Below are positions 26,373 to 34,680 of a stretch of 64,000 bases of DNA, one piece after another. Below the pieces are notes generated by a model, which saw nothing but the letters and a program-made list of their open reading frames with translations, was not told the origin of the DNA and did no database searches. Within the stretch, counting starts at the first letter, position 1; each line of letters starts with the position of its first letter. This DNA is from Streptomyces sp. CMB-StM0423 (GTDB lineage Bacteria > Actinomycetota > Actinomycetes > Streptomycetales > Streptomycetaceae): positions 5,955,001 to 6,019,000 of the forward strand of contig NZ_CP025407.1 of NCBI RefSeq assembly GCF_002847285.1, written 5' to 3'. The position numbers and the translations under genes were made by a program.

Positions 26373-27794
26373 CTACGCCGGCGGGGCGGCGGGCGGCTGC
26401 GCGCCGATCTCGTCGTCGGCGACCCAGTTGCCGTGGAAGCCGAAGGGGACGCGCCGCGGCAGGTGTACGCGCGCGAGGGGCGCGGCCGCGACGTCGGCGG
26501 CGTCGAGTACGACCAGCTCGCTGCGGTCGGTGCCGCCGTCGTAGACGACCGACAGGATCCACCCGTCGTCCTCCGCCGCGGCCCCCGGCCGGGCCACGAA
26601 CACCGGCTCCTGCGTCACCCGCCCGGCGCCGAAGTGGTGGGCCGCGGACTCGCCGGTGGCGGTGTCGAACCTGACCAGCGGCCCGGGCTCGAAGCTGCCG
26701 CCCCGGTCGCGGCCGACGTCGTCGGACAGCCGCAGGCTCTCCGGGCCGATGCCGCCGAACCAGCCGAAGCGGTGGGCGCGCCCGGTCAGTTCGCGGTTGA
26801 TCCGGGGCCATTCGATGCTCCGGTCCGACATGATCTGCTCGGCGACGGCGCCCCGGTGCGGCGGGACGGTCCAGCGGGCCAGCGCGGGCAGCGCGTCGGC
26901 AGGGCCGCGGAACCTGTCGCGGAACACCGTGTCGTAGCGGACGACGTCCATCACGATCGAGCCGTCGGGGGCGTCGTACGCGTTGAGGACGTGGAAGACG
27001 TAGCAGCGCGGCGCGTCGAACCACCTGATCTCCGCCGCCGTACCGCCGCGCGGCAGCACGCCCACCCGGGAAGGGTGCTCGTCGTTCCAGCGCATCGGGA
27101 GCGCGTCGCCGCTCTGCGGCGTGCCCGCGGCGAGGCGGCCCGCGGCGGCGGCCGAGAGGGTCACCGGGAGGTCGAGCACGACGACGCGGGCGGCGGTCAT
27201 GGCCATGTCGTGGACCATCGGCACGCCGGGTACGGGCAGGTCGGCGGTGTGCGTCGTGGTGCCGGTGGCGTCGACGACGACGTAGCGCAGGTGTTCCGAC
27301 GCGGGGTCGAGCAGGTAGGTGACGGCGTGCATCTCGCCGGTGGCCGGGTCGATCTTCGGGTGGGCGGTGAAGCCCCGGCGCAGCGCGCCGCCGGAGTCCC
27401 AGGTCCGCATCCGGTCCAGGTCCGGGGCGATCGCCACGGGCGCGCCGCCGCCCTCGACGAGGGCGAGGAGCCGGCCGCCCTGGGCGAGGACGTTGGTGTT
27501 GGGCGAGTCCTCGGGGGCGTCGCCCCGTACGAACCGGTTGCGGTACCACTCGGCTCGCCCGTCGCGCAGCCGGACGCCGTGCACCATGCCCCGGCCGATG
27601 AACCAGTGGTGGCCCACGCCGGTTTCGTACGCGGCGGGATTGGGTCCTGTCCGCAGGAAGCGGCCGTTCAGCTCGGGCGGCAGGGTGCCGGTGACGGGGA
27701 GGCCGGTGACGCTCAGCTCGTCCGAGACGGGGGCGAAGTTGCCCTCCAGGTACGGGTTGTCATGAGGGTCGGCGCGGCGGGTTGCGGTGGCCAT
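26373..27794 (-). CDS. Carotenoid oxygenase (RPE65/CCD family)
   Basis: 473 residues. The N-terminal PYLEGNFAPVSDELSVTGLPVTGTLPPELNGRFLRTGPNP is the typical entry of carotenoid cleavage dioxygenases. Iron-binding histidines are expected in the blades ending FTAHPKIDP, PMVHDMAMT, CYVFHVLNAYD and the C-terminal FGFHGNWV; all four His-containing motifs are visible, so the enzyme looks intact. It cleaves a C=C bond in carotenoids, apocarotenoids or stilbenes with O2. There is no carotenoid biosynthesis cluster beside it. It diverges from a PadR-type regulator, which also controls phenolic metabolism in other bacteria and hints at a lignostilbene-like substrate. Confidence 0.87.
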   Translation of the reverse strand: MATATRRADPHDNPYLEGNFAPVSDELSVTGLPVTGTLPPELNGRFLRTGPNPAAYETGVGHHWFIGRGMVHGVRLRDGRAEWYRNRFVRGDAPEDSPNTNVLAQGGRLLALVEGGGAPVAIAPDLDRMRTWDSGGALRRGFTAHPKIDPATGEMHAVTYLLDPASEHLRYVVVDATGTTTHTADLPVPGVPMVHDMAMTAARVVVLDLPVTLSAAAAGRLAAGTPQSGDALPMRWNDEHPSRVGVLPRGGTAAEIRWFDAPRCYVFHVLNAYDAPDGSIVMDVVRYDTVFRDRFRGPADALPALARWTVPPHRGAVAEQIMSDRSIEWPRINRELTGRAHRFGWFGGIGPESLRLSDDVGRDRGGSFEPGPLVRFDTATGESAAHHFGAGRVTQEPVFVARPGAAAEDDGWILSVVYDGGTDRSELVVLDAADVAAAPLARVHLPRRVPFGFHGNWVADDEIGAQPPAAPPA

Positions 27795-27816
27795 CTCGGG
27801 CTCCGATCGTCACATG

Positions 27817-27840
27817 GAAACGTGCAGCCTGTACTGTTTC
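27817..27840. promoter_or_regulatory. Candidate PadR operator
   Basis: GAAAC at 27817-27821 and GTTTC at 27836-27840 frame an imperfect dyad whose inner halves (TGCA / TGTA) also nearly match. It lies in the divergent intergenic space between the carotenoid oxygenase and PadR genes, close to both probable promoters. Confidence 0.45.
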
Positions 27841-27905
27841 GATGCTCCGGTGCCGAAGTCCGGTGTGCAACGCCGAGGTTCAGACCGTCCAGACCGGGAG
27901 ATGTC

Positions 27906-28550
27906 ATGCCGTCGCTCTCCGCCAGCGCCTACGTCGTGCTCGGCCTCCTCGACCAGGCGGGCCCCGCCACGCCGTACGCGCTCGACCGCGAGATCCAGCA
28001 GAGCGTCGGGCACTTCTGGGACTTCCCGCGCTCGCAGATCTACGCGGAGGCCGCCCGGCTCGTACGCCGCGGGCTGGTGACGGAGGAACGCGAGGAGACC
28101 GGGCGCAGGCGGCGGACGCTGGCGCTGACCCGGGAGGGGCGGGACACGCTCGCCGCGTGGCTGACGGCCCCGCCGCAGGGCGCGACGGACGTCCGCGACG
28201 AGGGCCTGCTGCGGCTGTACTTCCAGCGGGAGGGGGGATCCGGCGGGGCTGAGGGGGCCGAGGGGTCTGAGCCGGGCGGCGAGCTCGGCGGGTCGGAGGT
28301 GGCCGGGGTGCGACGGCTGGCGGAGGCGCAAATGGCGGCGCACCGGCGCAAGCTGGCGGAGTACGAGGCGATCCTGGCGGAGGTCCCCGAGCCGTCGTCC
28401 GCCTCCGACCCGTCCGGCGCGCGGTTCGGCGTTCCGCAGGCCGCGGCGCTGGCGTCCGGGCTGCGGTTCGAGGAGTTGGCGGTGGCGTTCTGGGCGGAGA
28501 TCGCCGAGGGGGGTGCGGGGGTGGTGGATCCGCGGCTGCGGGGGCGCTGA
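27906..28550 (+). CDS. PadR-family transcriptional regulator
   Basis: 214 residues from ATG 27906, preceded by GGGAGATGTC. The winged-helix N terminus reads SASAYVVLGLLDQAGPATPYALDREIQQSVGHFWDFPRSQIYAEAARLVRRGLV, a canonical PadR DNA-binding domain, followed by a long helical dimerisation region (AEAQMAAHRRKLAEYEAIL). A low-complexity Gly/Glu/Ser insertion of about 20 residues sits between the two parts. It is divergent from the carotenoid oxygenase and likely represses it. Confidence 0.87.
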   Translation: MPSLSASAYVVLGLLDQAGPATPYALDREIQQSVGHFWDFPRSQIYAEAARLVRRGLVTEEREETGRRRRTLALTREGRDTLAAWLTAPPQGATDVRDEGLLRLYFQREGGSGGAEGAEGSEPGGELGGSEVAGVRRLAEAQMAAHRRKLAEYEAILAEVPEPSSASDPSGARFGVPQAAALASGLRFEELAVAFWAEIAEGGAGVVDPRLRGR

Positions 28551-28564
28551 GGGGGGCAGGGAAA

Positions 28565-28597
28565 CGCGCCGCCCGGGCGGTCGGCCCGGGCGGCGCG
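28565..28597. terminator. Bidirectional hairpin terminator
   Basis: CGCGCCGCCCGGGC and GCCCGGGCGGCGCG are 14-base perfect complements with a five-base loop. It separates the convergent PadR and protease-inhibitor genes. Confidence 0.75.
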
Positions 28598-28608
28598 CTG
28601 TCGGACCC

Positions 28609-29088
28609 CTACTTCCAGGGGTTGGTGCAGCCGGACCGCCAGTCGTGCGAGCTGATCTTGTTGTTGGCGATCGCGGTGCTGACGCCTGCGAACCTGTCGT
28701 CCCGCAGGTCGCTGATGTACAGCTCTTCCCAGGCCAGGCAGCCGGTGCCGCCGACACGGCCCTTGTGCTCCCAGAACTGGACGTTGTTGATGCCCCCGGC
28801 GTAGGTGCCGGTGTTCAGCAGCGACGTAGCCCTGTCGTTGGCGTGGCTCTCGACCGGGGCCACGCTGTCTCCCCAGTTGTTGTCGCTGGTGGCGGCCCTG
28901 TCGAGGTACTCCGTGCAGTCCACACCGTCATAGATACGCACGTATCCGTCGCCCTTGTACTGGTAGTACTGGCTGGCGCAGTTGGGCCCCAGAGGTGCCG
29001 CCGGGGCCGCCTCGGCGAGGCCGGTGAGCATCGTGCTCGCCGTCACGGTCATGACTGCCCCCACCAGGGCGGCATGGATTTTACGCAT
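28609..29088 (-). CDS. Secreted beta/gamma-crystallin-like protein (peptidase inhibitor I36 type)
   Basis: 159 residues with a Sec signal peptide (MRKIHAALVGAVMTVTAS... ending AEAAPA). The mature protein has five or more cysteines, Tyr/Trp-rich strands and the two crystallin-type motifs NDRATSLLN and NNKISSHDW, which correspond to the calcium-binding N/D-x-x-S signature of Greek-key domains. Streptomyces metalloproteinase inhibitor SMPI is the best-known relative. A role as an extracellular protease inhibitor or stress-coat protein is inferred from the fold. The next upstream gene on the same strand encodes a lipoprotein. Confidence 0.7.
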   Translation of the reverse strand: MRKIHAALVGAVMTVTASTMLTGLAEAAPAAPLGPNCASQYYQYKGDGYVRIYDGVDCTEYLDRAATSDNNWGDSVAPVESHANDRATSLLNTGTYAGGINNVQFWEHKGRVGGTGCLAWEELYISDLRDDRFAGVSTAIANNKISSHDWRSGCTNPWK

Positions 29089-29147
29089 GGCGTCGTTCCC
29101 TTTCTGTCTCCGTACTCGATGAGAGATGGGGTCTTTGCGATGGGGTC

Positions 29148-30068
29148 CTACGAGGCGCGGTCGGCCCGTTCCAGGGCGGCCAGCCTCATGCTGTCGGCGG
29201 TGGCGATCTCCTCGCCGTACCGCTTGCGCACCGGGTCGCCGTACTCGCGGTCCAGGGCGGCCAGGGTGGCGGCCAGGGAGGTCTGCCGGGAGCAGGTGGC
29301 CTCCGCGACCGCGAGGCCGGCCTCGACGGCGTGCGCCCGCTTGCCGCTCAGCCCGCCGGTCCGTTCCGCCGCGTCGGCGCGGGTCGCGGCCGGGGTCGCG
29401 TAGGCGCGTCCGGTGGCCTTCTTCATGCACGACGACCACGCGCTCACGCCGGCGGTGTAGCGCCTGTCGCGCATCAGCCGGGGCGAGTAGAGGCCGCTGA
29501 GGTTCGTGGCGATCTTGTCGGCGCGGAAGAATGCGTCCACGTCCCCGTAGAGCTCCTTCCGGGCGGTGAATTCGCAACCGCCGAGCATGGTGCCGACGGT
29601 GCCTCCGCCTGGGAGCTTCACCGACCGGACCGGTGTGTCCGGGCCACCCGACAGCGCGGTGGTGTAGCGCTCGCGTGCGCCGGGGGAGAGGCTTTGGCGG
29701 TAGGCGAGGTTGCGGTCGCGCTTCTTCTCGGCGAAGAACGCCTTCTTGAGCCGGCCGCCGTAGCCGTGCTCGCGGGCCCAGGCGACATCGTCCTGGACGA
29801 AGTCGTCGGAGAAGGCCCGTTCGGTGTCGGCGCTCACCCGCGGAAAGATCCAGTACGGGAAGTCCTGGCGCGCCATGCAGCGCTGGACGAGGCGCTGTTC
29901 GGCCTCGTCGAGGCGGGCTTGCTCGGCTCGCGTGAGTTCGCGGTCGCGGCCGCTCTCCGGGCCCGCGGCTCCCGTCGACGTGCCGTCCGCCGTGCAGCCG
30001 GTCAGCAGCGCGAGCGACGCCGTTGCGGTGGCGAGCAGGCCGGCGATGGCGCTGGTGCGTCGTCGCAT
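29148..30068 (-). CDS. Hypothetical lipoprotein
   Basis: 306 residues. The signal sequence MRRRTSAIAGLLATATASLALLTGC ends in a clear lipobox (LLTGC), so it should be lipid-anchored on the outer face of the membrane. The mature part is helical and charged (LTRAEQARLDEAEQRLVQRCMARQDFPYWIF), with several conserved-looking Cys and Trp residues (CMKKATG, CEFTARKELYG). Comparable proteins are common and uncharacterised in streptomycetes. It lies 59 bases upstream of the crystallin-like gene on the same strand and may be co-transcribed. Its upstream region contains short tandem repeats. Confidence 0.72.
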   Translation of the reverse strand: MRRRTSAIAGLLATATASLALLTGCTADGTSTGAAGPESGRDRELTRAEQARLDEAEQRLVQRCMARQDFPYWIFPRVSADTERAFSDDFVQDDVAWAREHGYGGRLKKAFFAEKKRDRNLAYRQSLSPGARERYTTALSGGPDTPVRSVKLPGGGTVGTMLGGCEFTARKELYGDVDAFFRADKIATNLSGLYSPRLMRDRRYTAGVSAWSSCMKKATGRAYATPAATRADAAERTGGLSGKRAHAVEAGLAVAEATCSRQTSLAATLAALDREYGDPVRKRYGEEIATADSMRLAALERADRAS

Positions 30069-30072
30069 GAAT

Positions 30073-30118
30073 CCCCCGTGTTGTTCCCCGTGTTGTCCCC
30101 GGTTGTTCCCCGTGTGCT
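30073..30118. repeat. Short tandem repeat in a promoter region
   Basis: TTGTTCCCCGTG-like units (12-13 bases) are repeated three to four times directly upstream of the lipoprotein start. Copy-number changes here could alter expression; this is an inference from position. Confidence 0.55.
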
Positions 30119-30171
30119 GCCTTCAGCCTGGCCGCGGCGGGCACCGCCGGGCCACACACTGAAAAGCTGCT

Positions 30172-31218
30172 TTAAGCGTCGGCCGGATTGCCGGCCGGAC
30201 TCTCCAGGAGGACGGCGCCGGGGTGCGTGAGGGTGTGCAGTACGTGCCTGCCGCGGCGGATGCTCAGCAGCAGGCCGGCGCGGCGCAGGACGGCGGTGTG
30301 GTAGCTCGCGGCGGCTTCGGTGACGCCGAGGCGGCGGGCGAGTTCGCCGGTCGTACGGCCGGAGGCGACGTCCTCCAGGATGGCGGCGCGGGTGCGGCCG
30401 ATGAGCGCGTCGAGGGCGGTGCCGGGCGGTGCGGTGCGGGGCGGGAGCCAGTCGGGGGTGTGCTGGATCGGGTAGACGAGGACCGGCCGGGCGCCTGGCG
30501 AGGCGAGCATGACGGGCGTGCGTAAGCAGAAGAACCCCGGCTGGAGCAGCAGGCCGCGGCCGTCGAGCCGCACGTCCCGTACGACCGGGTAGTCCACCCG
30601 CAGCAGCGGCGGCTCCCAGCGCAGCGCGGGCCGGAAGCCGGCGAACAGCCCGGCGGTGCCGCCCTGGAGCACCGCCCGGGCGCGTACGGCCCGGTCGGCG
30701 TCCACCTGCGCGCGGATCCCCGGCCAGAAGGGCGCCAGCGCCCAGCCGTGGTACGCCCGCAGCGCGGCGGCCAGCCGGCGGAGCGCCGCGGGCTCGCCCG
30801 CCGCCAGAGCGCGGACCTCGGCGGGCAGCGGCCGCAGCCCGCCCCGCGGGGCCCGGCCCCACGAGCCGCTGCCCCACGCGGCGTTGGCCCGTGTGACGGC
30901 GAGCCGGGCGAGGTCGCGGCGGAGCACGGTCCGGGGCGTACCGAGGACGGCGGCGAGGGCCCGGTCGAGGTCGACCGGGCCGCCGAGTTCCGGGGTGAGG
31001 AAGTCGGGGGAGTAGCCGCGGGGCGGCAGCAGCGGCACCAGCAGGCGGCTGCTCGCGGGCAGCAGCGGGCGGACGCGGCCGTGCCACTCGCGTAACGCCG
31101 GGGGGATCCGGCGCGCCATGAGGAGCTGGAAACTGTTGGTGATCTCCCATAAGTGGTCGGGCGCCGGTGCGACGCGTACCCGCGCGAGATCGTCTGCCGT
31201 GAAGTGCACCTGCAACAT
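30172..31218 (-). CDS. ArsR-like winged-helix transcriptional regulator
   Basis: 348 residues from ATG 31218 (MLQVHFTADDLARVRVAPAP), with GGGGGAC upstream. The N-terminal ~250 residues are a ligand or cofactor domain of the type seen in many streptomycete ArsR-like regulators (FTADDLARVRVAPAPDHLWEITNSFQLL). The C-terminal part contains a winged helix: ALIGRTRAAILEDVASGRTTGELARRLGVTEAAASYHTAVLRRAGLL, followed by a wing. No metal-binding cysteine cluster is seen, so it probably senses something else. Its target is unknown; the adjacent lipoprotein gene is a candidate. Confidence 0.82.
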   Translation of the reverse strand: MLQVHFTADDLARVRVAPAPDHLWEITNSFQLLMARRIPPALREWHGRVRPLLPASSRLLVPLLPPRGYSPDFLTPELGGPVDLDRALAAVLGTPRTVLRRDLARLAVTRANAAWGSGSWGRAPRGGLRPLPAEVRALAAGEPAALRRLAAALRAYHGWALAPFWPGIRAQVDADRAVRARAVLQGGTAGLFAGFRPALRWEPPLLRVDYPVVRDVRLDGRGLLLQPGFFCLRTPVMLASPGARPVLVYPIQHTPDWLPPRTAPPGTALDALIGRTRAAILEDVASGRTTGELARRLGVTEAAASYHTAVLRRAGLLLSIRRGRHVLHTLTHPGAVLLESPAGNPADA

Positions 31219-31440
31219 GGGTCCCCCGTTGGTCATCGGCCGGGCCGACTTCGGCGGGCGGTTCGCCTCGGCCGGTCGTCGGTCGGCCCTCGGTCGGTTC
31301 GCGCGCGCGTCGCGAAGGCGACGGCGGCGTATCAGCGTGACCGTATTCGCGGCGGAGGACATCGCACCCGGGGAGTAACCGGCGGGCGTGCGGGGGGAGT
31401 ACGCGGGCGCCGCCGCTCTGCTCCGCGGGGATACTCCGCG

Positions 31441-31995
31441 CTAGCGGTTCGGCTCCTCGACGAGCGTGGCGGTGCGGGGGGCGGGGCGCGGTGCGGGGAG
31501 GATGCCGGCGCCGTGGAGGTGGCGGCGGGCGGCGGCGACGGCGTCGGGGGTGGTGGCGTACTCGCGGCCCTCGGCCCGTAGCAGATCCAGCGCGCCCACG
31601 GAGTCGAGCGCCCGGCGGTGCTCGGGGCGGATGCCGGAGGTCATGACGACGATGCCGCGGCGGTCGAGGGTCTCCACCGCGTCCTTGAGGACGAGCGCGC
31701 CGGTGGCGTCGATCGTCGAGACCCGGGACATCCGCAGGATCACGACGCGTACGTCCGCGATGCCGGTCAGCTCCAGCAGGAAGCGGTGCGCGCCGGCGAA
31801 GAACAGGGGCCCTTCGAGGCGGTACTTGACGATGTGCTCGGCGAGCAGCGAGTGCTCCTCGTCGGTGTGGTCGCCGGGGAGGTGGGCCTTGAAGGAGACC
31901 TGGTCGAGCCGCGCCTGCCGGGCCACGTCGCGCAGGGCAAGGGCGCCGGCGACGAGCAGGCCGATGATCACGGCGTACCCGTGCGTCCCCTCGCG
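31441..31995 (-). pseudogene. Beheaded SulP anion transporter (last helix plus STAS domain)
   Basis: The frame reads GYAVIIGLLVAGALALRDVARQARLDQ, the final membrane segment of SulP permeases, then the STAS domain (GDHTDEEHSLLAEHIVKYRLEGPLFFAGAHRFLLELTGIADVRVVILRMSRVSTIDATGALVLKDAVE). A full protein would have ten or more additional helices (about 380 residues) before this point. Homology stops at about 31990, exactly where a tandem repeat array begins, so the gene has been replaced by repeats at its 5' side. A GTG at 31971 could start a 176-residue soluble STAS-like product, but transport is impossible. Confidence 0.83.
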
Positions 31996-32310
31996 CCCGC
32001 CGAAGGTATGCGCCGGGTCTGATGGTTCCCTCCGGTACGTCCTCTCACGCTCGCCCTAGGTATGCGCTGGGTCTGATGCATTCGCTCTCGTACGTCCCCT
32101 TGCGCCCGCCCAAGGTATGCGCGGGGCCTGCTACGTCCGCTTGCCCCCGGTCTTCCCCCCGGGCCCGCCCCAGGTATGCGCCGGGTCTGGTGCGTCCGCT
32201 TGCCCCCGGTCTTCCCCTCGCGCCCGCCCAAGGTATGTGCCGGGTCTGGTGCGTCCGTTCGCGTCCGTACGTGCCCTCACGCCCGCCCAAGGGTATGCGG
32301 CTGGTCTGAC
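31993..32310. repeat. Tandem array, ~56-base unit, six copies
   Basis: Degenerate units start near 31993, 32048, 32103, 32163, 32221 and 32280. Each contains CGCCCGCCCAAGGTATGCGC followed by CGGGTCTG, then a variable GTACGT/CCCCGGTC tail. The array abuts the broken end of the SulP gene. No ORF in it has real coding character. Confidence 0.85.
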
Positions 32311-32351
32311 AATGCGGGGGGCTGCAGGGCGCTGAGCTGGTACGTCGTGTT

Positions 32352-32532
32352 TGTGCGGGGCGGGTGCGGGGGTACGGCGCCGGGGTGGCGGTGCTGCGTG
32401 GGGGGTGCCGGCGTACGGGGGGGGTGCGGCGCCGGGGTGGCGGTGCTGCGTGGGGGGTACCCGCGTACGGGGGGTACGGCGCCGGGATGGCGGTGCTTCG
32501 TGGGGGGTGCCGGTGTACGGGGGGTGCGGCGA
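32352..32532. repeat. Tandem array, ~50-base G-rich unit, about four copies
   Basis: The unit contains TGCGGCGCCGGGGTGGCGGT followed by GCTGCGTGGGGGGTGCCG and a CGTACGG link. Neighbouring copies are nearly identical, indicating recent expansion or conversion. Confidence 0.85.
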
Positions 32533-32594
32533 AGGGAGTAGGGCGTCGCTGGGGCTCCCCCCGGGCCACCCCACTCCTGAGTGTGCGGTCCTCC

Positions 32595-32677
32595 GTCCGG
32601 TGTCAAGGGCGTCCCCTCCGCTTCGCTGCGGGAACGTCGCTTCGCGATGGGGCTTCGCCCCACCCTTGACACCGGAC
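32595..32677. repeat. 15-base perfect inverted repeat with internal hairpins
   Basis: GTCCGGTGTCAAGGG (32595-32609) is repeated inverted as CCCTTGACACCGGAC (32663-32677). The 53 bases between contain smaller stems such as GGGGC-TTC-GCCCC and CTTCGC repeats, giving a branched, cruciform-like structure. I cannot assign it to a known element. Confidence 0.75.
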
Positions 32678-32797
32678 TCCGGCCCGAAAGACCGGCGGCT
32701 ATGGGTGGCCCGGAGGGAGCGGGCACCCTCGAACAGGACTACGGATGCCGAGCCTGCGGACGGGGTGGCCGGGCTGCCGGGCGCCGGGCCCTCCCCG

Positions 32798-33548
32798 ATC
32801 GCCGATGACCCCGGCGGACGTGGGGCGGAGGCCCGAGGCGGGCCGGGCCCGATCGCCGATGCCCCGGGCGACGGAGGGGGCGGAAGCCGGAGGCGGGCCG
32901 GGCCCGATCGCCGCTGTCCCCGTCCGGCGGGGCGGAAGCCGGAGACGGCTGCGCCACATCGCAGTTGCCCCGGCAGGCAGGGGCGGACCCCACGGATCAG
33001 GGCTCAGTCCGATCACCCATCCCTCCGACTGCCGGGGCCGAAGCCCGAAGACGGGCCGGACCCGATCACGGATGCACCGCCGCCCGGGGGTCGAACCAAC
33101 GAATCCGGGCTCACCCCCCTCGCCCGCGGCTCCCCCGGGGGGACGGGGGTGGCCCACGGATCCGAGCTCAGCCCGGTCGCCGATGCCGCCACCGGGCGGG
33201 GGCGGAGCCCGGAGACGGGCCAGACGCGATCACGGATGCCCCCGAGCCCGGGGGTCGAACCAACGGATCCGGGCTCACCCCCCTCGCCCAAACCCCCGGC
33301 AGACGTGGGGCAAAGCCCGGAAAGGGGCCAGGCCCGATCACGGATACCCCCCGCCTCCCTGGGGGCGAACCAGCAGTTCCGGGCTTACCCCCCGTCGCCG
33401 ACACCCCCGGCAGGCGGGGGGCGAAGACCGTGCCGGGGCTGCACCGATCGCGGGCGACCCCGGCAGGCGGGGGCCCGGGCCGTGCCGGGGCAGAACCGGT
33501 CGCGGGCTCCCCCGCCGAAACAAGACCGGGGCCCCGGCGCGTGCGTGC
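32798..33548. repeat. Tandem array, ~53-base unit, about 14 copies
   Basis: Units begin with CGATCGCCGATG or CGATCACGGATG at roughly 32799, 32850, 32905, 32957, 33010, 33063, 33119, 33174, 33228, 33284, 33335, 33392, 33444 and 33496. The core is CCCCCGGCAGGCGGGGGCGG followed by AGCCCGGAGACGGGCC. The CCCC/GGGG parts of each unit are self-complementary, so an RNA copy would form a row of hairpins. A long open frame across it is low-complexity Pro/Arg/Gly and not a credible gene. Confidence 0.8.
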
Positions 33549-34150
33549 CACTGGGCGAAAGTCGGGCTCCGGGGTCCGATTCGGCCCGGATCCCGGGGTG
33601 TTACCGCGAGTTACGACCCATTTCCTCCGCCCAGCCGCCACAAACGCCGGTCACCAACCCCAGAACCGGCCGCGCGCACGCCGATGGGCAAAAGTCGCCC
33701 CACGCGGGCGATATGCCCAGTCCACGGGGAGGGTAACTGCGAGTTCGGCCCGATTCCCTTCATACCGAGTGACCTCGGGGCGAGCTGGCCCGCCTGAAGT
33801 CCGGCGAGTGCACGCGAGTGGGCGAAAGCCAGGCCGGGCGGGCGATTCGGGTTAGTTCCGCCGACTGACTGCCGCGAGTTTGCCGCAGTGGCACTCACTC
33901 CAGGCAGCCTGGGCGGCGCTGGCCCGCCCAGGTCGGCAAAAGCCGGGCCCAGTAGGCGATTTGGGCTGAATTCTCTGGCCGGGTCGCCGGGAGTTCATCC
34001 CAGCCGCGTCCGTTCCGAACCGCCTGAAAGGCGAGTGGCCGGGTGGGTGCGTCCGGGTGGGCAAAAGTCGGCCCTTCGAGGCCGATTCGGGCCGCATCCG
34101 GGGGTGTTACCGCGAGTTACGACCCAATTCCTCCGCTGCCGCGATACGGA
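33549..34150. repeat. Tandem array, ~125-base unit, five copies
   Basis: Units start at about 33553, 33686, 33820, 33935 and 34059. Conserved blocks in order are GGGCAAAAGTCGG, GGCGATTCGGGC and CCGCGAGTT. The first and last copies share a further near-identical GGTGTTACCGCGAGTTACGA block, while the middle ones have diverged. The spacing and block order argue for an old duplicated unit; the content is less GC-rich than the flanks. Function unknown. Confidence 0.8.
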
Positions 34151-34680
34151 CAGCCCCCCCGGCGCGCCCCGTCACCGGGCGGATGCACGTCGTGCGGCGG
34201 GGAGTCGGGCACTGCTTCCCCGGGCAGACAGGTTCCGGATACCGGCGGGCACGGGTGGCCCCGATCATCGCCGCTGCGGCCGGAGCCCGTTCCCTCAGGG
34301 ACGCGGCTGGGCCCCTAGCCGGGGGCCCCAATGCTCCAAAACCCACGTCGACCCGTTCATCTACGAGACCGCCCACCCCGACGCCGTACCCCCGGGGCTC
34401 GGCCCCCTGCCAGCCGGGTACCCCGTGCGCCGGCCTCGCTCCCCGGTGCTGCGCGCCCACCCTGCGCTGGGTCGTCCGACACCCCTCGATTCCCGGCTCG
34501 ACGCCCCGGGCCGACCGCGCCGTCCGGCCCCCTCCCCTCCGGTACGGAGCCCCCTCCCCTCCGGTACGGAGCCCTGTCCCCTCCGGTACGGACCTCTGGC
34601 CCCCTCCCCTCCGGTACGGACCCCCAGCCCCCTCCCGTCCGGTACGGACCTCTGGCCCCCTCCCGCCGGGTACAGACCCC
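34151..34680. repeat. Intergenic stretch ending in CTCCGGTACGGA repeats
   Basis: 34151-34520 contains no recognisable gene. From about 34528 to 34680 the motif CCCCTCCGGTACGGA recurs six to seven times at 20-32-base spacing, running up to the stop of the LacI gene. The core TCCGGTACGGA is partly palindromic. Confidence 0.7.

Noticed and set aside
32351..33736. A 461-residue open frame across the repeat island
   Set aside because: The product is a monotonous Gly/Arg/Pro/Ala sequence that follows the tandem repeats, has no domain and no ribosome binding site; other frames are equally open because of GC content.
31993..34150. CRISPR array
   Set aside because: Units are degenerate and contiguous, lack unique spacers of constant length, and no cas gene is nearby.
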